Positions 25,953 through 36,800 of a stretch of DNA of 64,000 nt are shown here, in pieces. Both the position numbers and the translations under genes were made by a program. Every line of letters starts with the position of its first letter. Position 1 is the first letter of the stretch. The notes below the pieces were generated by a model. The model made no database searches, was not told the origin of the DNA, and was given only the letters and a program-made list of their open reading frames with translations. Source of the stretch: Parascedosporium putredinis (lineage: Eukaryota; Ascomycota; Sordariomycetes; Microascales; Microascaceae); the NCBI GenBank assembly GCA_949357655.1, contig CASHTG010000003.1:558001-622000 (forward strand), written 5' to 3'.

Positions 25953-27174
25953 TTAGGCCGAATCATGGCCCTTGGTTTCCGTTGCGGAGCTTCTCTTTGG
26001 TTCAGCTGAGGAACCGGGGATAGTCTCCCGAGGATCGGAAGCTCCCGATCTGGCAAGCTTCCGGCATCTCAAGGGCCTGCCGGAGCTCCAGCTTGGTGTT
26101 GGGGGTCTGGACCGGATCGCATCTAGAGCCATTCCATTTTCTCTTTCTTCGCATTTGAGTCCGACTTTTTCTTTTCCTTTTCCTTTTTCTCTTCCTCTCC
26201 TCCCCGATTTGGGACGTCTGCGCTTGACGTCAGGCCTCGGGGCGTTGAGAAGGAATCCTCCCCAAAAAGAAAGGAAAAAGACCTCCGCAGAGGTCCGCAG
26301 AGAGAGAAAAAAAAAGAAAAGGTTCTTGCTCAACGCTTGACTCACACCGCCCCTTTTGCTCAATGTCGTTGGGCAGAAAGGGCGACAAGATGCCCCAAGG
26401 CCTTCGCTGTCCCTGGACCGTGCTTGCAGAGGCTCCGGTTGGAGACACGATGGAGGGGCCCCGGATGTCGCTGCTGCTGCCCAAAACAAGACAAAGAAGG
26501 ATTGCGCTGGATGGGGGTTCGTCCGGAAGACCAACTTAGCCTAGGGGGAGAGTTTCCCACAAGGAAGCGGTCGTCCTTCCGGTATGTTCCCATTTGGACC
26601 CCTCACCGCCCTTCCCGCCCTTGCGTCCGTGTCCGAACGCGGACGTGGTTTGTGGTGTGGCTGGTTTCCCCTTTCAGTTTCTTTTCTTTTTCCATTTCCA
26701 TTTCTTTTTCTTTTCTTTTTTCTCTTTCTATCCTTCTCGTTGATCAAGCCGGAAAAAAGAAGAAAAAGAGAACAGAAAAAGAACGAAAAAAGAACCAAAA
26801 GCGGGAAGAGGGGTACCCTGCAGAGCTGACCTGGAGGGAAGGTCTTTCCCTAGCGTCTGCATAACCCTCCATCCCCGCGCTTCCCTTCCCTCTTTCCCAC
26901 CCTCGTTTTTTTCCTCCTCTTTCACTACCCTTGGCCGACCCGTACCCGCCGCTCCCAATGCCATCCTTGTCCTCGTCGTCACCGGAGATGCGAGAGGTGC
27001 CGAGGAGATCGGCCTCCTGGCGACCGCCGTAGCCATCGACGACGCTGGGGTCCGGGTCGGACAAGAACTTGAAGTCGAAGGCGGCTTGGCGGGCGAGGCG
27101 GGGAGGCGGGGAAAGGCCGGTCGCGGTCGCGGCTGCGGTCGGGGGCGGTTTCGTGCGGCGGGGTTCGGGTTCAT
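25953..27174 (-). CDS. Hypothetical basic protein, three exons
   Basis: Not recognised. The model joins exon 1 (27174-26946), exon 2 (26476-26348) and exon 3 (26217-25953), giving about 207 residues. Exon 1 starts at an ATG preceded by a long pyrimidine-rich leader. It needs one extra C in one of two adjacent C4 runs (plus coordinates 27100-27103 or 27108-27111), after which it reads ARQAAFDFKFLSDPDPSVVD. The exon 1 GTACGG donor and an exon 2 acceptor after a strong pyrimidine tract (TTTGGGCAG) join in frame. The GTGTGA donor and CGCAG acceptor of intron 2 also join in frame. Exon 2 is Ser/Pro-rich; exon 3 is Arg/Lys/Ser-rich. Intron 1 is long (469 bp), the weakest point of the model. No domain, no signal peptide. 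Frame agreement at both junctions is the main support. Confidence 0.45.
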
Positions 27175-30100
27175 TGTCTTTTAAGAAGGCCCCGATGGGG
27201 TTTTTGAAAGGCGAGAGAAAAAAAAAAAAAAAGACAAGGGAACCCGAGAAGAAAAAGAAACAAAAGAAAACAAAGAAGAAAGAAGAAAGGAAGCCCTGGT
27301 GAGCGAGAGTTCAATTCTGAGCGAAGAGGTTGTGGATGGTCCTGGGTGTTGTCTCTCCGCTTTTCTCTAATAACTCCCCACCTTGGGACCGTGATTTGGT
27401 GGTCTTGAGAACAGCAATGAGGGGAATCGAGAGTTTTTGCTTCCGCATAGGCGACGAGCATTGGGGATGTCGGCAGAGGGGCAAAGAGAGGAGCGGGAGT
27501 TGAGAGAAAAAGAGGTAATAGAAAAGAAGCAAAAAGATCCCCCAACCCCAAGTAACAGGAGTTTCGAGGAGGGGAATTGGGGCAAGAGGGGGGAGGAAGA
27601 GAGGGGGAGGTGAGATCTGATGGATGAGCTCCGTTCAGTCGGAGTCAGGATTGAGGTGAAGGAGGATTGGCAAGCTCTAAGCTCGGAAGCATGCGACCGT
27701 GAATCAGGGTATTCGTGAATGGAGCTCTGGAGCTTTAGCGTGCTGCAAGAGAGCTTGCTTGACTGCCTTGAAAGACACAAGGGCGTGAACTAGCAGGCTG
27801 CGGGCAGGCAACGCATGAACGCGGAGAAAACAAGGCACTCGTCGCTGACTGGCCAACTCTCCCGTCCGTTCCTTTTCTGTGAAGCTCGAAGAGAGATGAG
27901 ACGGAATAAGTGGAAAGGGGAAAAATAAGAATAAAATGGGGACCAAACTGTATTCTCTTTGGAATAAATAATAAGAAGAAAGGTCAGACTAAAGAAGAGA
28001 GGGAGTTGGCATCAGTGAAAAGAAGAAGAAAAAAGGGGAGGCGAGGGTTGCGGTTGCTGCGCTGTGACGAGCTGATGGGCAAAGATGAAGGCCTTGTTGC
28101 CACCCCTCGTTGGCCCCGGATACGTTTGGCCTCAGGTCCTCGGAAAAAAAGAGGGCTTGCGTAGAGCTGGATGCCTTTTTTTTTTTCGGGGTCAAGTTGC
28201 CTCTCTGTATATTTTGACATCTACGGTCCCGCCAAGGTTCAGGGTCTCCAGGTTCAAACTCGGGCACTGGTTGGGTGTTGGTGTTTTCCGAATGGCTGGT
28301 GGAGGGGGAGGAACAATGAAGTGAGGGGGTGGGGGTGGGGTGCACAAAGGCCGGAGCCTGGGCGGACAGGGTCGGGAGGGGAGAGCACTTGAGGGCAAAG
28401 AGGGCAAAGAGGGCGAGAGGGCGAAGAGGTGCGGGGAGGCAAAAGGCACCAGTCGTGCGGCGGGCGGGATTTGGGGCGTTGGGGGTTTGGGGCTTTGGGG
28501 GTGCGTGGTGATTTGATGTTCGCCGGACGTCAAGTTCATCGAGGCTGGATCAATCAGACCCAATCGATTGCACGGTTTGAGGAGCACTGGGTCTTATTAT
28601 GGCCTCGCCGCCCTGGCAGCACAGCACGCGACGAATAACCTCCCAACATACACACTTTGCCCTTTCAAGGTTTGTTTTCGGGGTCCGGCGCCTCGGTGCT
28701 CTTGCATGTACGAAGCAGACATCTGGATCACTTGAACGGGGCTGTTGGTTATTAGCTTACATATTTCTTCAACGCTCCCGGAAGTTCATGTTCTAGCATG
28801 CTGAACTTGAGGCGAAAAGCGCCAGTTGAGACCTCTTCAGTGACATCTTGCACGAAGCTTTTTTAACCTTTGCGCTAGAGGCGAATCAACAACGATCCTT
28901 GCCGAAACAGCCTTTGCCTCCTCCGTAGAAAAAGAAAGGGAAATCGAAAAAGGAAGGCGAGAAGATGGAGAGAGAGGCCTCGAGAAATCCAAGTGGGATT
29001 GATGGAAACACGTCTTCCGCTCTGTTTGGCTTACGGGCGGAGAGATTGAGAGATTGATTTCTCCTGTGGATGGACGTCCTACATGGTGACCAAGAGCCCA
29101 ATGCTAGCTGGCCGTGGCAAACCTTGGGCTCAACGTACGAAGGTCTACCGAGGTATATCTCGCGCATTGTGCTTATAACAACGACGTCGGCGGGTTTGCC
29201 CTTTGAATCATAGGGCTCGCCGGTGTTCCAGCACGTCCACTTGGAGCAATTTGCAATGTCCCAGGTCTTAAAGTGACATCTTGAGACAGCAACAAGTACG
29301 GGAGTGCTACTGACGCGCCCATCACAAGTTACTCGTGTTTCCTATCCTTACCTTTCCCCAATAGCCCAGGGAAGTGGGTGATGGGAAAGTAAGTGCGATG
29401 CAGAGAGAAAAAAGTGAACAAGGGTAGGAAAAGGCATAAAAGACTCGACTTCCCCGATAATCAAACTCGAGGCGTCCGAGGATGCGCAAGTTCCAACTGT
29501 GCAATTTCTTGCCTTAGTATCTCGCCGGCCTGCGCTTTTCAGTACTGCCGGGCCGATCCCGGTGACTCTTTCTAGAATCGCCCATGTCTTAAACCTACTT
29601 TTCTTTCCTTCTTTAACACATTCATACTGCATATATCTAGCATCGAGCTAGAACGCGTCTCTTATTCGCCGGGCTCCCGGCAAGTGTATAAGCACAAAAG
29701 AAGCCTTCTCGATAGACTTGTCTCTCTTCTTTCAGAGGAAGCAAAGGACGGACGAAACAGAGAAATGGTTCGATCGAAAGTGACATCCGTGGATCTAGCC
29801 AAGCCAAGCTTCATGGCGTGCGCTATGCCCTACGGGATCCATACCTGTCTCACACATGAATACTAGTGTTGCCTTAATTACATGCTTCGCGATTCATCCA
29901 TTGCTTAAGCCTCTGATGTTTATTTTCACCTCTTCTCGCTCTTGGCCATCTACAAGGCTTCCCGAGAGCGGGCCCTGTCTTTGATATTGATCCGCCGATC
30001 GAGAGACGTTGATCGGAGAATCAAGGCCCTCGAAAAGCTGCTTTGCTCTCGCAAGTAAGAGTATTATCGATAGGCCCATAGATTACTTAACGCGCCATAT

Positions 30101-30278
30101 CTCCTCTAGGAGGTCATCTATCCTCAAGACAACAACAAAATTTTGATCCCATATCCAGTGATTGCGTGTAGCATAAAAACCCCCGTCCCCCTTGGCGGCA
30201 TTTCCCATCCCTCGGCACTTGGGCGGTTAACCCATTGTCGCCCTACCCTCCAGGAACCAGGGAACCCCCGTTTTCGCT
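27175..30278. other. Intergenic, no gene seen
   Basis: 3.1 kb with polypurine/polypyrimidine runs (27180-27300, 28170-28190) and a TACCGAGGTA decamer at 29146-29155. The left end is the likely promoter and leader of the minus-strand hypothetical gene; the right end is the likely promoter of the secreted protein at 30279. Frames present are proline/serine low-complexity and not supported. Confidence 0.55.
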
Positions 30279-31725
30279 ATGAAGCCACAATCTCAGCTCC
30301 GCCTGCTCCAGCTTCTGGCCGGCTCCCACCTCGCCGCCGCCCTAGCACAGCAGCAGCCGGGCCACGAATGCCCCGTCGAAACTCCCACCCCAAGCCTCCG
30401 CGTGCTGAGCTTCACCGTCATCGCCACGGTCGACCCGGCCGTGACGGCATGGACCCAGATCCTAGACTCCGTCTGCCCTCGCTCGCGCCCAGAGCTCCCG
30501 GATCACAAGCCGGCGCCGGCGTCTCCTGGCTTCCAAGATGCGCCGCGCCATGCCTACGACGACCACCAGCAAATTGTCTATCCCGGCCCGCTCCCCGGTG
30601 TTCCAATGGACGACGCGCCCGTCTGGCAGCTGTGGCGGATGGAAGCTGTCGGCGCACCCCGCGACCGGCCGACTATACCCTCGGCGACGGAGGCTCGCAA
30701 GACGCACAGACCGGCACGCAACAGTACCACGATCTAGACCCGCATTCGCATCCGCCTCCGTCGCCTCAGGGGTGGTGGCTCGCCACCCCGGCCTGACTTG
30801 GAGGACGGCGATGGTCCTCGCCGCCCGCCCCCGAAACGGCCCGGTGGCGGCAAGCCTGCACCGCCTAGGCCGTGGACCACTACTGGTAAGCGTCCCACTT
30901 TTGATCATAGGGGCTTTTACGCTGCGCGCTCTGCCCCTACCTTTCCTCGGCCACCGCTGCCCCTGTCGTCAGCCTTCGCAATGCTAACTACTCCACAGCT
31001 ACGTCTGGAACCACTCTTTCGACCGCAATCAGCTCCTACCCAGACCCCAATTCTTCTCTGCCCACGCGTACCTCTTCCTCCCTCTCTTCCTCCCTCTCTT
31101 CCTCCCTCTCTTCCTCTGCCTCTCCCTCTTCGGCTTCTACCTCTGAGACCCCCTCGTCATCTACCTATACTTCCGAGTCCAGCTCGACAGAAACCACCGA
31201 GTCCAGCTCAACAGAAAGCTCGGAGCCCATCCCGACCCCAACACCCTGCCAGGACATCTCGGGCAACTTTGAAGACGGAAATCTCGCGCCTTGGGTGGAA
31301 GTTAGCAATGTAAATGCAGGTGACTCGGTGATCCTAGGGCAAGCCACACCGGGGAATATTGGTATGTTCTTATAGTAGACGAGTCTGAACCGTTCGGGAG
31401 TGTGATGATTTCCCAGCCACTTCCCCGGTGTGGAGATGAGCTCCAGACTGTTCAGTTAAGGCCCCGATTCCAGTACGGTGTAGCAACAGGGTCTCTTGGG
31501 TGCCAGGTTCAGGGCAACCTTGTCACCGGGCTTTCGTCGCAGACAGTATTCTTGACGACATTGCTACCCGGAGAGGATGAGCTGGACCAATATACTGGAC
31601 CCGAGGCGGATTATATCCTGGACCCCGATGGCACTCAACCAATTTTCTACCTTTCGATGAATTGCACCCCAAGTGAATATGGACTCCCATTTTCGCTCTT
31701 CATCTGGGATATCCATCTCTACTGA
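30279..31725 (+). CDS. Secreted Ser/Thr-rich modular protein, copy 1
   Basis: Function unknown; predicted extracellular or wall-associated, about 445 residues. Exons 30279-30885 and 30999-31725; intron GTAAGC...CACAG with a GCTAAC branch. A signal peptide (LLQLLAGSHLAAALAQ) is followed by a conserved block (VLSFTVIATVDPAVTAWTQ, about 42-60, ending ..VCP at 67) and a Pro/Gly/Asp-rich region. Next come a Ser/Thr linker with a (SSSL)3-4 repeat and a C-terminal domain. That domain opens with Cys and GNFEDGNLAPW and contains LIVDESEPFGSVMISQ, resembling carbohydrate-binding-type beta-sandwich modules. Three frame breaks are explained by lost bases in C4 at 30657-30660, G4 at 30769-30772 (two bases) and G4 at 31351-31354. 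The paralogue at 43.4-44.9 kb shares the N-terminal block, linker type and LIVD...VMISQ, which confirms the frame choice after the last break. Confidence 0.75.
31073..31116 (+). repeat. 12-bp coding minisatellite (SSSL unit)
   Basis: Three perfect copies of TCTTCCTCCCTC plus a partial fourth, in frame, encode Ser-Ser-Ser-Leu units in the linker of the secreted protein. Such arrays often vary in copy number between strains. Confidence 0.85.
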
Positions 31726-33435
31726 GAGTGATGCAACACTTTGGTGGATCCGTACTCGAAGATATCGGCTCTAGACACGGCTACCACGCTCGAGGAGAAG
31801 TTGATGAGACTAGATGGGATGAGATTTACTCGGATATTCGTGTACAGTCTAGAAGCATCAATTACTCATATATCATTTCTTACATTCCACGCGCGCCCCA
31901 ATGCGAAACTAAGCTGCTGACCGCGAGCCTGGACTTTGTGTGACTCGGCACGCAAGCCCTCGCTTCGACGGGGGCATATAGATCAGACGTTTGCGGGCGG
32001 GACGGCGAAGATCCACTCCGCACATTTTGTGGGATAAACCGCGACGGGACGGACGGGCTATTTTTCGAGATCGGCGACTTACCCATAAAATAAAACAGCA
32101 TGATTGCGTGCACAGCCGTTTCTTAACGTTTTGCGAGACCCCGCGTGTTTCGTGGGTCGTGAAACGTCATCTGTTTCCATCGAAGAGCAGGGTGTTTCCA
32201 TCTTTCAGCTCTTCTTTTCCCATCTAGTCCACCAGGCGGCTTTATTCCGGATCAATGGGGGTGAGGATTCCAACAGACAACATTGAAGGCAACATAACAT
32301 GTACTGGAGGTGTCGACCCACGCATCAATGTTTAGGTTTTAATAGATGGAGGACTCAAGATTGATCTAAACTCGCTCAGTGCTCCCCTCTCATACTTTCT
32401 TCATTCCAAGGACCAAGAACTAGAGAACCCCGGAGCCAACGTTCGGCTCCGCTCTTGTTAGCCGCTCTCGCATGTCCTGTTATATTGGGTCACTCCATGC
32501 AACAGTGCCCCTCCAAAATGAAAAGTTGCCAGTTTAGAAGTAATTTCGCCACGGCCCCAATATTCTAGACATGGAACCTACCCATATTTAATATAACCAT
32601 CTACCCCAAATTGCCCCATTGCAGCCGAACAGGTGGTGGGACCGGCATGTGGGGGCCGGAGCCGGACGCCATGCCCGGCCGGGAAGGGGGACCCGCCTTG
32701 GAAAAATTGGACAGAAAAATACTAGGCCCTTGAGAGGGTAAGAGGCAAAGAAATCGAGATGGAAGTTGCTGGAAGAGAGATGTGTGCATACGCTGGTTTA
32801 CGGGGTGTACATGGTTCACATCTGGTAGACAAGACGGTTAAGAAGCACTCAGTAGACAGGGTTCGAAATAATACTGGATTTCGAAAAGGCATCGACTAAG
32901 AGGAAATATGAATAAAGAAGGTATCTATTTCGGGGTCATCATGCCGCTGCAGCGCAGGGTATCAGGGTGTTCATTATTAGGAACAAAAGCAGAGGATGGC
33001 CCGAGCCAGGTTGCCGAAACCGATCAGAATGTTTGAGCGGTGGCGACCCAAGGGATAAGAGAAAGAGAGAGAGAGATATGACTCGGCGCAAACGGCGAAC
33101 GGTGATCAGCAAGGAAGGAAGCCCGCAAGGTGGGAGAAAAAAAGTCAATATATACACTGAAGGTCCTAAAATTGACCCGGATCGAAGATTCCCTTTCCTA
33201 GGGTAAGCCAGGGCAGAGAGCCCGCGATTCCGGCATAGGGATTAAAAAGAAGAAGACCCAACTCCGACTCATGAGGTTCGGGGCGAGCCATTTACATGAT
33301 CGAGGGTAAACTTGCAAGATCAGTGTAACACTCGCTTGGGGAGAAACCGAAGGGTTGGGTTAAATCAATGAAAGTAGTTTTGTGGTGAGACGGGATCAAA
33401 GAAGAAGGAAAGAGGGAGCGTTGGCTGTTTTCCGT
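31726..33435. other. Intergenic, no gene seen
   Basis: Convergent 1.7 kb spacer between the plus-strand secreted protein and the minus-strand eight-cysteine protein. AT-richer than the genes; no supported coding frame, RNA gene or repeat. Confidence 0.6.
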
Positions 33436-33801
33436 TTACTGGCCGACAGTCGCGCACCGCCTGTCCCACGTTAGCCTCCAGCAGACGCGCTTCCAGGTCG
33501 TCAGCTCGACGCAGAAGCCGCCGTCGCCGCAGTCCTGGTGCGACGCGCACAGGTCCTTGTCGCCGTCGAGGGAGGTGGTGGCGGCGGAGATGCAGTACTC
33601 GCCGGCGGTGGCGACGACGTCGGTGTCGGTGATGGTGGCGCAGGTGTAGGCCTTCTCCTCGGAGATCCAGAGGGTGCCGCGGGGGATATCGGCGTCGCAG
33701 AGGGCCATGAGGGTGCCGAGGTTGGAGCGCTTGACGATGGTGTTCTCCGCCGCGCTGGCGAGGGCGATGGGGAGGAGGGCGACGAGGTGGGTGAAACGCA
33801 T
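33436..33801 (-). CDS. Small secreted eight-cysteine protein
   Basis: 121 residues, single exon, intact. The start is the ATG giving MRFTHLVALLPIALASAAEN, a clear signal peptide. An upstream in-frame extension is Asn/Arg-rich leader and is rejected. A dibasic site (IVKR, residues about 22-25) suggests Kex2-type processing. The mature part has eight cysteines (LC, TC, YC, LC, DC, FC, VC, RC contexts), consistent with four disulfides, in a compact acidic-then-basic chain. Size, signal and cysteine content fit secreted fungal effector-like or antimicrobial-like peptides, but no family is recognised and no activity should be assumed. The absence of a frame break agrees with its few long homopolymers. 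Confidence 0.72.
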   Translation of the reverse strand: MRFTHLVALLPIALASAAENTIVKRSNLGTLMALCDADIPRGTLWISEEKAYTCATITDTDVVATAGEYCISAATTSLDGDKDLCASHQDCGDGGFCVELTTWKRVCWRLTWDRRCATVGQ

Positions 33802-36800
33802 GTTGGGCAACGAGTGTCTTTTGTCTCTTGTGTTTGTCTTGGGGAGGTTCCTGAGTCTTGTGTTGTTGTTCAAGGTGACGGTGACTCTGGGTAAGACTCG
33901 TTGACGTAGGTGGACGTTGCGTTTCTTTTCGTCTGTTTGAAATTACGGATAGTGGTTCTTTTTTTGTGGATTTTCTAAACAACTTTTTTCTTTTCGTTTC
34001 GTTGTTTGTTGATTCGCCGAAGGGGTATAAATGAGTGTACTGGCTGTAATCGATCGATTCGGAGAGATTGTTCACCGGAAGCTCATGGGGAAACGAGTTT
34101 GACAGAGAAGCTCCTGCTAGGGGTCACGACAGCCTCATTCGAAGATCGAGCAACGAGAGAAAGAAGAACCAAAGAGGGGGAGCGCGGAGGAAATGCCGCA
34201 AACCGGGGGCCCAGCTAACTTTAATCATCTCCCATCGCGAGGCTTGCCTCATCAAACGTGCGTGTGCTTGTGCGTCTACGCTACGTGCAGTGTGGTCCTA
34301 TTAGTGTGTGTACACTCGTGTACATTCCCTTTTTCCCAACTATCAAAGCAAGGGTATCGACTATGGGTATGGATATGGGGATAGGGCCGCTCTTTTTCTC
34401 GACTCCCGGTCTGAAATGACCCTCTTCGGGTGTCACTGGTCCCCAGTCTTTGTCTGCGCGCTAACCACCGTGCGTTTCCTCTTTTGATGGGCAGCCACCA
34501 TGCGAGATCTTGTTTGACAAGGGTACCACGTCGGTTTCCCTTCTTTGAAGGGCAAGGAGGAGGCAAAAGAAAAGAAAAAGAAAAGAAATAAAGAGAGGCA
34601 TCAACTAGTAGTTTCCCCTATCGCGTCTATCTACTGAATACAAGTATCATCTCCTGAGACAGGAAAGATGAAAAGCTGGCAGCGGCTCGGTTCTCGTGTG
34701 TTTCCTCGTTCGTACCTGGGCGGACAGGTTATGATGGGGCTTATCATCCATCCATCCATCTTTTGGGCAGAGTCCATCGAAGTTCAGATGCCCCTCAGGA
34801 GATTCAGGAATGGGCTTGTCAGGCCAACGAGGACTGCAGGGCTAGTCCAGGAACGTATCGACCGTGCAGGGGTGACGCTGCGGTAGTGTAGGATCGGGAC
34901 CAGGGCGGCTCGGATTTTATTGGACAAACAAGATTAGATGACGAGAGACCTCGAGTCGGCCGTTATTTTCGGGTACCTGGGATCGCCGGTCCACTCGACC
35001 TCGGCCAAGTACTGCGACGCCAGCAAGAGCCGGAGTACCACGATACTTGGCGCGCCTGGCTCGAGGACCACTCAAGTCCCGGTGGGGTTTAGCAGGCTTC
35101 TGTTCCCTCATTTCCCCTTCACTCACCGAACCGCATTTGCACAACTACAGGCGATAATTCACTATTCTCTCCCTTTTCTGGACTGTGGGACTCGTTGAGT
35201 ACGAGTCTGGTGAAGCTCGAATCCTCGCCTGAGACGAAAAAAGTAACACTGGCCACAGGACCGAGGTAGCCTTGAACACGACAAAGGAGGCGAAGCTGTG
35301 CACGGTAGGAAGAGTAGCCTGCGGGTGCACAACCCATTTGTCCACGACAAAGTCCCCAGGGTTCCATTATTACTAAGAATGCCCTTGGCGACTCAGTTTG
35401 CGTTGCGGTACTGGACTGACGCATGGCAGCGCGGGATCAAATGCAGCTGCTTAATCATGGACGTTCATCAAAACAAGATTTGTCCTGGCTTCCGTGGCAT
35501 CAATTTTGGCCCAGGACCCAGAATCTAGGGCGGATGGTTCGGGAGCGAAAGGGGTGGGGAAAGTTGGGCAGTGGACTAGCGACTCTGAAAATTATTTCAC
35601 TTTGTAGGACTGCGTCTGAGGATTGATCGATCGGGAGCCGAGCTAATGCCAACACAAGCCTAGCACAGGATGGTGACGATACATATCGGGTTGGCTGGGC
35701 TGGACACGGCTGGGGCACCACGACCACTACGTGACTGGCCATGGCTAGACCCGACATTCCGCCGTTCGAGCTGGGGGAGAGGGAAGCTACACGAGAGGCA
35801 CCTTGGAATTTAATCTTGACCTAAGCAAGCGTCACTAATAATAACCCACCCTTTTTCTACACTAGGCGCTGGGTTTGATTCCCAGCCAACGCCCTCAACC
35901 CCGAGGTTTTGGCGAGGCGCGCGTGATCGTGGTGGACGTAGCGCCCCAAGGCCTGGGCCTACTCTCTCGTATTAGTCTCGTAATGGGTCTAGGGGAGAAA
36001 ATGGTTCGCTCGCGCTCATGGTGTGTATAACGCCCTGGCCACCTTTCTACCGATATCGTTGCCTCCTTCCTCGGACCTGTTTAGTCGATGCTGACGGGTG
36101 GGGGCACTGCAGAGGAAGAGAAAAGGAAGGGTTTCCGACCAATGCTGAGGCGAGATAAGAGGAAGTGAACTGGGCCTCCATCATGCCACTCCGCGTACGC
36201 GTCACCCATTCCTTGGCTCGTGGAGGAAACAAGTGATACTGCAAGTACGGGGCGGGGCTCTCAGAACCCCGACGACTTCTAACGCTGCCGAAGGAACGGC
36301 ATTCTTGACTACGTATCCGAGTCAAGTAAACGCTGGAGCGACGGCTACACTAGTGGACACCACGCTCCTCTCCTCACGCCTTGGGCAGCCCAAGCTCCAG
36401 CGTGGCGGCGCCATGCCACGACGTACCTGAAGCTAGTGGCCTTTGATTCTTCTCAGCTGCAGGTCCTAGCGCGCGCCGCTCATTCATTGCTTTGTCGCGT
36501 CACCGGACCCCAGGTGACCTATTTTGAGCTGAGACACTCAAGACAAGACAGCTCGAGGCTGCTTCCCAGAATCGTGGCCAGGTCGAAATCCCCACGACGG
36601 CGCCTTCAATATGATGCGAATGCCTTCAAATGGGACGCAGCTATCGTCGAGATTGAGGAATAAATTGCAAAAGGGAGCTGTGTTAACATCCATCGCAGTG
36701 TCGGACATTGCTTTTATGCAGCTTCTCTCCCTGCTGCGCGGTTCAGGGAGGAAAATTGAGATCCTCGTCGCTGATCGGCAGCGGAAATGTCTCCCTGGCT

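Noticed and set aside
31364..31416. Intron GTATGT...CCCAG in secreted copy 1
   Set aside because: The copy 2 alignment (LIVD...VMISQ) shows the segment is coding; a one-base loss at 31351-31354 explains the frame change.
33538..33894. 118-codon plus-strand Gly/Val/Asp-rich frame
   Set aside because: Shadow of the eight-cysteine gene on the opposite strand.
35869..35885. T-arm-like hairpin CTGGGTTTGATTCCCAG
   Set aside because: Perfect stem with a tRNA-like loop, but no A box, anticodon arm or pairing acceptor strand upstream.
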